NCBI GenBank assembly: GCA_018812885.1
Contig: JAHJCW010000169.1
Span: forward strand, 1 to 7,114
Direction of reading: 5' to 3'
DNA: 7,114 bases
Source: a bacterium
GTDB taxonomy: Bacteria; Fidelibacterota; Marinisomatia; Marinisomatales; JAHJCW01
In this document: positions 1-4,936 of the stretch, in pieces
How the letters are laid out: every line of letters begins with the position of its first letter
How positions within the stretch are numbered: the stretch's first letter is position 1
Made by a program: the position numbers and the translations under genes
Notes under the pieces: model-generated
What the model was told of the DNA's origin: nothing
The model's input: the letters and a program-made list of their open reading frames with translations, nothing else
The model's database searches: none

Positions 1-268
1 CACTTAATTTTAACAATTTTTCAATTATAATTAATGGCAACTCGAAAGCCACACCATAATCTTTAGCATAGAAATGATCTAGTAGAGGTTGGTTGAGTGA
101 AGAAATATATTCAAGGTTAACTACTCCAATCTCCCTTTGATATATCTCATCCCAACTCATACCATATTTATCAAAAGTAAAGAGTGCAATAATACCCATC
201 GAAACAAATAAAACAAGTCCTAAATGTTTCTGTATATAAATTAAAATTTTATGTTCCCATTTATCCAT
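1..268 (-). CDS. Membrane protein N-terminus, GT-C glycosyltransferase-like (partial)
   Basis: An open frame starts at ATG (268-266) and runs without a stop to the left edge, giving 89 residues of a longer protein. After a short cytoplasmic start (MDKWEHK) there is one hydrophobic segment at about residues 14-32, then the motif YGMSWDEIYQRE and later YAKDYGVAFELPL. A first transmembrane helix followed by an acidic W-D-E motif is the arrangement at the start of GT-C fold glycosyltransferases (ArnT/PMT, family 39), which transfer sugars from lipid-linked donors at the membrane. That family call is an inference from a short N-terminus, and another polytopic membrane protein is possible. No Shine-Dalgarno sequence is seen before the ATG. 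The gene lies 82 nt downstream of the TipAS gene on the same strand. Confidence 0.6.
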   Translation of the reverse strand, partial: MDKWEHKILIYIQKHLGLVLFVSMGIIALFTFDKYGMSWDEIYQREIGVVNLEYISSLNQPLLDHFYAKDYGVAFELPLIIIEKLLKLS

Positions 269-350
269 GTTTAATCAATTGAAATCAAACTATGCTATAA
301 ACTCATACTTGAAGCTTACGACAAATGTTTTCTATATTTTAACAAATTAT

Positions 351-731
351 TTACTTAATAATATTATCACAATAGTATTCAATTGCCTCACTAAAGAATT
401 CAGAAAGTCCCGGTTTTATTTTTTCATAATATGCTTTAAAGCGTTCATCAGCAACATACATTTCACCTAATCCTTGTAGAATATAAGGAGTACAATTATA
501 ATAATATTGAGTAATGTGGTTTTGCCAATCCACAACTAATTGCTGCACTGCTTAATCATCAACTCTTTTATCTATATTATTAGCAAGTTTGCTATTTATC
601 AAACTTGCCTTTTCATTAATAATATCCCAATCGGCCTTGCCGTAATTAGCGGTCTTGCTTACACTTTGTTTGTAAGCATCGGTATTGCCCCATTTTCGTT
701 GGGCTTCTTTTGAGTATTTTTGTTCTGCCAT
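351..731 (-). pseudogene. Stand-alone TipAS antibiotic-recognition domain protein, interrupted by an in-frame stop
   Basis: Two ORFs in the same frame together spell one TipAS domain. The upstream part (731-555) begins MAEQKYSKEAQRKWGNTDAY, matching the conserved start of the domain. The downstream part (551-351) has W..HITQYYYNCT, GLGEMYVADERFKAYYEKI and PGLSEFFSEAIEYYC, the conserved C-terminal half. They are separated only by a TAA codon at 554-552 within VDD-stop-AVQQLV, with no frameshift, so one nonsense mutation is the simplest explanation. Known TipAS domains bind thiopeptide antibiotics in the C-terminal half of MerR-type regulators such as TipAL. Here no MerR DNA-binding part is present: an in-frame TAA lies just upstream of a TTG at 767. 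ATG 731 is preferred over that TTG because the protein alignment begins there and a promoter-like sequence lies between them. The full reading would be about 126 residues. Readthrough, translation as two pieces (GTG at 548) or a sequencing error are alternatives. Confidence 0.8.
552..554 (-). other. In-frame TAA inside the TipAS reading frame
   Basis: On the minus strand the codons read GTT GAT GAT TAA GCA GTG CAG CAA. The protein homology continues in the same frame on both sides. A single-base change from GAA, CAA or AAA would produce this stop, and charged or polar residues fit at this position of the domain. Confidence 0.85.
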
Positions 732-736
732 AATAA

Positions 737-768
737 CAAAGTTATTTTCGGTTATAACATTATCCAAA
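737..768 (-). promoter_or_regulatory. Bacteroidota-type promoter before the TipAS gene
   Basis: Read on the minus strand, TTTG (768-765) is followed after 20 nt by TAACTTTG (744-737). This matches the Bacteroidota pattern of a -33 TTG element and a -7 TAnnTTTG element at the usual spacing. Transcription would begin within a few bases of the ATG at 731-729, so the message would be leaderless or nearly so. The match was found by eye and has not been tested against background. Confidence 0.5.
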
Positions 769-775
769 TGTTATA
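753..775. promoter_or_regulatory. Perfect 9-bp inverted repeat over the -33 element (possible operator)
   Basis: TATAACATT (753-761) and AATGTTATA (767-775) are exact reverse complements around a 5-nt centre. The palindrome covers the putative -33 box of the TipAS promoter, as expected for a dimeric repressor or activator site. It has no T-run, which argues against a terminator. Palindromes arise easily in AT-rich DNA, so the operator role is an inference. Confidence 0.4.
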
Positions 776-850
776 TTGACGAAAAACTAATTGGCGGTAA
801 CAGGATATCGAATTAGCCAAAACAGGCGAGTTGCAGAAGTTGTTGGGATT
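774..850 (+). repeat. Dispersed repeat, copy 1
   Basis: One of four related intergenic segments of about 70 bp in the same orientation. Shared blocks in order are: CTAATTGGCGGTAAC at 787-801; the arm AATTAG at 811-816; and the tail GGCGAGTTGCAGAAG followed by TTGTTGGGA, ending at about 848. CTAATT (787-792) and AATTAG (811-816) can pair around an 18-nt loop. The copy ends about 6 nt from the stop codon of the antitoxin gene, so it lies immediately 3' of that gene. Confidence 0.75.
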
Positions 851-855
851 ATAGT

Positions 856-1155
856 TTACACAGTTTTGGGATTAAATTGTATTTCCCATTCCAATCCCAA
901 AGCATTTGCTATTTGATTTAAAAAAGATAAGGAAGGCATTTTCATAGCTTTTTCAAAACGTGATATTGAACTTTGTTTTGTCCCAATTCTTTCCGCCAAC
1001 TCTTTTTGAGAAATTCCTTGGGCTATACGATAGGCAATAATTTCCCGAATTAATTTGTAAACAGGACCTAATTCTGCATAAGCTTTCTTGAATTCTGGAT
1101 CCAATAAAAGCCTTTCAAAATGTACGTCAACATTCGTTTTATTATTTCTGCTCAT
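856..1155 (-). CDS. HigA-type XRE-family antitoxin
   Basis: This 99-residue protein has a helix-turn-helix of the XRE/Cro family at about residues 35-90; the recognition region SQKELAERIGTKQSSISRFE spans residues 49-68. The N-terminal part contains DPEFKKAYAELGPVYKLI, typical of antitoxins paired with HigB/Gp49-like toxins. Such antitoxins bind and neutralise the toxin and repress their shared operon. The start ATG (1155-1153) overlaps the 3' end of the toxin gene by 14 nt, an arrangement that favours coupled translation. An AGAGG sequence at 1170-1166 lies 10 nt before the ATG. The toxin-first gene order is that of higBA modules. The reading frame is intact and looks functional, unlike its partner's 5' end. 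Confidence 0.88.
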   Translation of the reverse strand: MSRNNKTNVDVHFERLLLDPEFKKAYAELGPVYKLIREIIAYRIAQGISQKELAERIGTKQSSISRFEKAMKMPSLSFLNQIANALGLEWEIQFNPKTV

Positions 1156-1474
1156 ATTCCTTTTTCCTCTTTACTGCTAATCGAATTTCCTTAGGTGGTG
1201 TTTTCCTTGTATTCTTTGTAAAACCGTGTAAAAGTACAAATTTCTTTCCGGTATGAACAAAGTACAATATTCTTGAACTGCCCGGTTTCATTTCCCATAT
1301 TTTATCTTTTATGGGTTTTAAAAATGGTTGTCCAAGTTCAATACCAAATTCCTTGACTAGATTAAAAACCATATAAATATTTGCCTGTTGACTTGGTTTC
1401 AAACTATCAATGTACTTTTCAACCGGTTTTTCACCGCGCCTATCTTCATAAAATTCAATTAACCATCTATTTAT
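1142..1474 (-). CDS. HigB/Gp49-like RelE-superfamily toxin, start codon apparently lost
   Basis: The family match covers about 110 residues: RWLIEFYEDRRGEKPVEKYI near the N-terminus, then the core KIWEMKPGSSRILYFVHTG, and a C-terminal LLHGFTKNTRKTPPKEI followed by a basic, Tyr-containing end. Proteins of this family are mRNA interferases acting at the ribosome and are held in check by the neighbouring antitoxin. The homology extends upstream of any ATG, GTG or TTG. The first in-frame candidates are ATT (1477) and ATA (1474), and a TGA lies at 1483-1481. The first conventional alternative, TTG at 1402, would remove 24 residues including the first strand and helix. ATA sits exactly where Met is expected (x-N-R-W-L-I-E-F-Y), which suggests an ATG to ATA change. 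The start is therefore uncertain: a rare start codon, an inactivated toxin or a sequencing error. The gene overlaps the antitoxin gene by 14 nt. Confidence 0.8.
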   Translation of the reverse strand: MNRWLIEFYEDRRGEKPVEKYIDSLKPSQQANIYMVFNLVKEFGIELGQPFLKPIKDKIWEMKPGSSRILYFVHTGKKFVLLHGFTKNTRKTPPKEIRLAVKRKKEYEQK

Positions 1475-1545
1475 AATATATCACAATATTGTTATATGTT
1501 CCAATATTTATTTACATTTATCATATAAAAATTCTCTAACTATAG

Positions 1546-1553
1546 CAAAGTTA
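1546..1553 (-). promoter_or_regulatory. Possible -7 promoter element of the toxin-antitoxin operon
   Basis: The minus strand reads TAACTTTG here, the same octamer as in the TipAS promoter and a match to the Bacteroidota -7 consensus TAnnTTTG. The nearest TTTG upstream (1572-1569) is only 15 nt away, shorter than the usual 19-21 nt, so the -33 element is weak or absent. Transcription from it would give a leader of about 65 nt before the toxin frame. Confidence 0.35.
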
Positions 1554-1578
1554 TCTCTGTATTCAATTCAAATATAAT

Positions 1579-1652
1579 AATTAACAGAAAACTTATTGGC
1601 GGTAGCACACTATGGAATTAGTTCAAACAAGGGAGTTGCAAAAATTAATGAA
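1579..1652 (+). repeat. Dispersed repeat, copy 2
   Basis: This copy reads ATTAACAGAAAACTTATTGG near its left end, then GGCGGTAGCAC, the arm AATTAG (1616-1621) and the tail GGGAGTTGCAAAAATTA. The left arm CTTATT (1592-1597) pairs with AATTAG at five of six positions. It ends about 12 nt from the stop codon of the serine hydrolase gene, again directly 3' of a minus-strand gene. The rest of the gap between the hydrolase and the toxin (1478-1578) is AT-rich, with only the promoter-like octamer noted separately. Confidence 0.75.
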
Positions 1653-1663
1653 CAATTCAATTA

Positions 1664-2788
1664 TTAATATTGATTTATTGCTTCCAGAATTTCCGAACCC
1701 ATATTGAGTTGAGACCCATGCATAGCATCATTAGTGAGTATAATTACTCCGGTCGATGTAGATTTATTAAATCCTATATAAGATGAATGACCTATGGTAT
1801 TTCCGCCCGAATATATAATTGTCTGTCCATCATCAAGCGTCTGAACAAACCATGCCAATGCTTGTTCACCCATTGAACCTTGGTGCAGTTGCGGTTCATG
1901 CGTTAGATCCATTGAACTTCTTAGAGTCGTTTCGGTCATGCCCATATTTGCTTCAAGATATTTGAAAAGATCGCTTAATGTTGATTTAATAAATCCTGCT
2001 CCTTGAAAAATATCGTTGGCAACGAAATAGGGAACATTCTCCTTATCGGTATTATATCCTAGCGAATAGTTAGTTAATTGATCGTCAGTTAAAAATACCG
2101 AACTGCGGTTCATTCCTAATTCATCAAATATCTTATCCTGAAGGACATCTCTGTAAGTAGAGTTATTGACCAAACCAACCAAATGACCTAGCAATCCGTA
2201 CCCGGTATTGGAATACTCCCAAAAAGTGCCCGGTTCAAAAAGCAGTGTGCAATAATTCGTTAAATAATCATATACATCTTCGGTGGTATATACTTCATAA
2301 GGATTTTCTTCGTCATATCCATCGGGAATTGGATAGGTTTGCCCATCAGCAAGCGGATTTCTCGGTAATCCCGAAGTATGGGTTGCTAAATGTACTATTC
2401 TGATGGGAGTGCCATTCAATGTAGGCATAGTAACATTTTCCGGCAAATAATGGCTAACGGTATCATCGGTGAAACCGCCATTCAAATAACTATCGGCAAC
2501 TAATAAAGAAGTGAAAGTTTTTGTCATCGAGCCAATGTCAAAAACAGTATTCTCGTCGGGTGCATCATCGCTACCGATAGCTTTTGTACCGTAGGAAAAG
2601 ACCATTTTTCCCTGATCTTTGTCAATTACTCCTATCACCATCCCAACCTCTAAATATTTATTGGCGATCTCATCAATTGCTTCTTCTAAGGTATCAATAG
2701 TATTGGTTGGAGAGTTTTTAGAGCAGGAAGTTGTGAGTAACAGAATTATTAAGAACAAGTATAAATGGAGAAAAGGTTTTGTTTTCAT
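1664..2788 (-). CDS. S12-family serine hydrolase lipoprotein (class C beta-lactamase/DD-peptidase fold)
   Basis: This 374-residue protein starts with a lipoprotein signal peptide: a basic start, a hydrophobic core, then LLLTTSC with Cys22 as the lipidation site. It is therefore likely anchored to a membrane facing the periplasm or the outside. The beta-lactamase-like domain carries the nucleophile motif S87-M-T-K90, the second motif Y192-S-N194, the family block LATHTSGLPR (134-143), and GGNTIGHSSY (328-337) at the place of the third KTG-type motif. This set is typical of S12 penicillin-binding-protein-like esterases, D-aminopeptidases and DD-carboxypeptidases, and the substrate cannot be read from the sequence. 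Because H-S-S replaces K-T-G, true beta-lactamase activity is less likely. No Shine-Dalgarno sequence precedes the ATG, only A/T-rich DNA. The gene is intact and flanked on both sides by repeat copies. Confidence 0.9.
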   Translation of the reverse strand: MKTKPFLHLYLFLIILLLTTSCSKNSPTNTIDTLEEAIDEIANKYLEVGMVIGVIDKDQGKMVFSYGTKAIGSDDAPDENTVFDIGSMTKTFTSLLVADSYLNGGFTDDTVSHYLPENVTMPTLNGTPIRIVHLATHTSGLPRNPLADGQTYPIPDGYDEENPYEVYTTEDVYDYLTNYCTLLFEPGTFWEYSNTGYGLLGHLVGLVNNSTYRDVLQDKIFDELGMNRSSVFLTDDQLTNYSLGYNTDKENVPYFVANDIFQGAGFIKSTLSDLFKYLEANMGMTETTLRSSMDLTHEPQLHQGSMGEQALAWFVQTLDDGQTIIYSGGNTIGHSSYIGFNKSTSTGVIILTNDAMHGSQLNMGSEILEAINQY

Positions 2789-2835
2789 GATATTATTTTA
2801 ATACTAATATTTAAATAATATGACCATGAATTAAT

Positions 2836-2900
2836 TGAAAAGTTGTCAGGTTCTAAATATCTAATTAACTGAAACAGGGGAGTTGAAGAAGTTGTTGGGA
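2836..2900 (+). repeat. Dispersed repeat, copy 3 (diverged)
   Basis: The right half is clear: CTAATTAACTGAAACAGGGG then AGTTGAAGAAGTTGTTGGGA (2861-2900), close to copies 1 and 4. The left half (2836-2860) is only weakly similar and lacks a good pairing arm. It lies about 35 nt from copy 4 in the same orientation with no gene between them. The whole gap between the OLD gene and the hydrolase (2789-3083) contains copies 3 and 4 plus AT-rich sequence, and I see no ORF of substance in it. Confidence 0.65.
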
Positions 2901-2935
2901 GTTTGATTTAATCACATTTTCACGGTTATGGCTAA

Positions 2936-3010
2936 TTATTAACAGAACACTTATTAGCAGTACCACGCTATCGAATAAGCTGAAACGTGAGTTGCAGAAG
3001 TTGTTGAAGG
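2936..3010 (+). repeat. Dispersed repeat, copy 4
   Basis: This copy shares ATTAACAGAACACTTATTAG with copy 2 and the tail GTGAGTTGCAGAAGTTGTTG with copy 1. It has a 2-nt deletion before GTGAG relative to the others. CTTATT (2950-2955) and AATAAG (2974-2979) pair perfectly around an 18-nt loop, the same loop length as in copy 1. It lies about 73 nt beyond the stop codon of the OLD-family gene. Confidence 0.75.
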
Positions 3011-3083
3011 AGCAAACAGATGATTAGAATCTCTGTCATTTTTCCTAGCAACAATATAGCTATATCGTATTACGAGTAAATGT

Positions 3084-4934
3084 TTAATCGGAGGCAGATG
3101 TTTCTATAATTTGAAGGATTGTATCAAATATTAAGTTAAAGTAGCTAAATGATTGAACATCAAATGTTGGCACAATTTTCTCAGCAAATCCTTTTTTAGT
3201 ATCAGATTCAATCGAGCTAAAATATAAATTGTCTTTTGTGATTGAATCGACAACTTGATTACCAAATTTAATAGTCTGTTGAAATGGTTTTATGATAAGG
3301 CCATTCCCTTTATCATCTTTTTTATTTAAATCATCCTGGCAAAATAAAAACTCAAGAGGAAGATTTGTATATTTAACAAACTCTTCTAGGCCATCTTGTG
3401 GTGGAAGAACAATGGCAAATGATCTGCCATTTTTATGCATTTTTACAAAGTCAGAATTATTATATGGCAATAGATTTTTGTTTAATTTTAAAAATCCTTT
3501 TTTATATCCTGCTTCATCTCGGTCATATAAACCAATTTGCAATTTTTCGCTTTCTTTGATAGATTCGATTTTTCTATTTAGTGCACCGAAACCACCATCA
3601 CCACCATCCACGGATGTAGATTCAACAGGTAAAATCTCAATTGGGATATCATTAACAGGATGTAGTTTTTCCCATGCAATATTTAATATTAGCACATCGG
3701 TTTTGCCCTCTGTATAAAGAATTGGTTTTGTATACCGTTTGATTTGCTCTGATAATTGATTGACGATCTTTTTGCTATGTTCTGACTCAATTATAATTTT
3801 TTCATATTCTTTATGAAATGTACGTTGCAATTCTGTCAGTCCAAGTTCCTCTGATAATTTAAGATTCTCGTCGTCTTTCTTATCAAAATGGAGTAGTCCT
3901 CCTATAAGTTTCAATTTAACAATTTGTGTTAAACCATCTTCTTGATGTACTCTAAAAAAATTAACTTTAGAAGAAGTTGAATCCAAAAAAGCTGGAGAGT
4001 GGCTCGCAATAAATATCTGTGAACTCTTTGAATAAGTATCAAAGAATTTTCTTGCCATTTTTGCACCTAACCCATATTCCATTGAATTCTCAGGTTCTTC
4101 AAATCCTAAAATGTAATTACCTCGATGATGAACAGCTAAAAAATTATACAGACTTGGAATATATCGTAATCGTATGCCATCTCCCCTAAAGTCGAGATTC
4201 AATCTAGTATTGCCTGAATCATCGAAATCAGTTACTACATTCAAAACTTTAAATAATTCATTTGCATATACAGGTAACGCTAATTCCGATTTTATGCCTG
4301 TTGTTTCTTGGAACTCTTCTTTCAATTCAATGACCGACTCTGAATATTTATCGGAAATTCGTCTGATTTCTCCAGATATCTCTTCTCCCTTTTTAGTTAA
4401 TTGAGAAAAAATTTCATCTTGTAATTCATTTAGCAAATGACTAAAAAGTCTTTGATCTTTAATCGCCGGTACATATTCGAATTTTACTTTGTTCAAATAT
4501 TGAGTCATGCTTCTATGAATAATTTTAAGGTTTGAATTGTTTATTTTACCTTGCGAAAGCTTCCTTTCAAGATTATTGGATTCTTTTGGAATAGAAGAGT
4601 ATCTATCCCAAGTTTTTTTTACAGTGAAATCTGTAGGCAGTGTATTTTGAAAACCGGATCCTCTTCTAAATTTTATTTCAATTTGTATATACTGTTTCCC
4701 TTTAATACTTTTTTCACGTACTTCTGATAAACGTTGAAAATTAAAATCATTGTAAAATTTAAATTCAGTTTTCCAATCTGTTTGATTATTAAAGAATAAA
4801 TTAAGTGCTTTTAATATATTTGATTTTCCCACATCATTTTTGCCTGAGAATATTAAACAATCATTTAATTCTTTTAGTTTAATATTATAAATTGACCGAA
4901 AGTATTTGATGTTTATTTCTTTAATAATATCCAT
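3084..4934 (-). CDS. OLD-family ATPase with C-terminal TOPRIM nuclease domain (putative defence protein)
   Basis: The protein has 616 residues. Its N-terminal ABC/AAA-type ATPase carries the Walker A motif G31-K-N-D-V-G-K37-S38, a signature-like RGDGIRLRY (250-258), Walker B YILGFEEPEN with E279/E280, and the switch histidine in IASH312SP. A TOPRIM domain follows with E409-G-K-T-D413 and the metal-binding D471-R-D473 in GLYDRDEAG. This ATPase-TOPRIM layout is that of the OLD (overcoming lysogenization defect) nucleases, relatives of P2 Old and Gabija GajA, which cut DNA under ATP control and act against phages. No UvrD-like GajB helicase lies next to it, so it is a lone OLD-like protein as far as the window shows. 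The ATG at 4934 has GGAG 7 nt upstream and follows the amidase stop by 2 nt, implying coupled translation. The region looks more AT-rich than the amidase gene, consistent with separate origin. The exact substrate is unknown. Confidence 0.88.
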   Translation of the reverse strand: MDIIKEINIKYFRSIYNIKLKELNDCLIFSGKNDVGKSNILKALNLFFNNQTDWKTEFKFYNDFNFQRLSEVREKSIKGKQYIQIEIKFRRGSGFQNTLPTDFTVKKTWDRYSSIPKESNNLERKLSQGKINNSNLKIIHRSMTQYLNKVKFEYVPAIKDQRLFSHLLNELQDEIFSQLTKKGEEISGEIRRISDKYSESVIELKEEFQETTGIKSELALPVYANELFKVLNVVTDFDDSGNTRLNLDFRGDGIRLRYIPSLYNFLAVHHRGNYILGFEEPENSMEYGLGAKMARKFFDTYSKSSQIFIASHSPAFLDSTSSKVNFFRVHQEDGLTQIVKLKLIGGLLHFDKKDDENLKLSEELGLTELQRTFHKEYEKIIIESEHSKKIVNQLSEQIKRYTKPILYTEGKTDVLILNIAWEKLHPVNDIPIEILPVESTSVDGGDGGFGALNRKIESIKESEKLQIGLYDRDEAGYKKGFLKLNKNLLPYNNSDFVKMHKNGRSFAIVLPPQDGLEEFVKYTNLPLEFLFCQDDLNKKDDKGNGLIIKPFQQTIKFGNQVVDSITKDNLYFSSIESDTKKGFAEKIVPTFDVQSFSYFNLIFDTILQIIETSASD

Positions 4935-4936
4935 TT

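Noticed and set aside
732..855. A MerR DNA-binding domain belonging to the TipAS gene
   Set aside because: A TAA lies in frame directly upstream of the TTG at 767, and the region is repeat copy 1; no MerR helix-turn-helix is coded there.
1664..2788. A resistance beta-lactamase
   Set aside because: The SxxK and YSN motifs are present, but the third motif is H-S-S rather than K-T-G and the protein is a lipoprotein like many S12 esterases and peptidases; resistance cannot be claimed.
774..3010. The repeats as integron attC sites
   Set aside because: The placement resembles a cassette array, but I could not find an RYYYAAC core at one end matched by GTTRRRY at the other in any copy. No integrase gene is in the window.
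3054..3065. A 12-bp AT palindrome as terminator of the OLD gene
   Set aside because: It has no loop, is almost entirely A/T with one G-C step and lacks a following T-run on the minus strand, so it is not a convincing intrinsic terminator.
3292..3717. Plus-strand ORF of 141 codons within the OLD gene
   Set aside because: It lies opposite a gene with clear conserved motifs and its translation shows no recognisable domain; it is a shadow frame.
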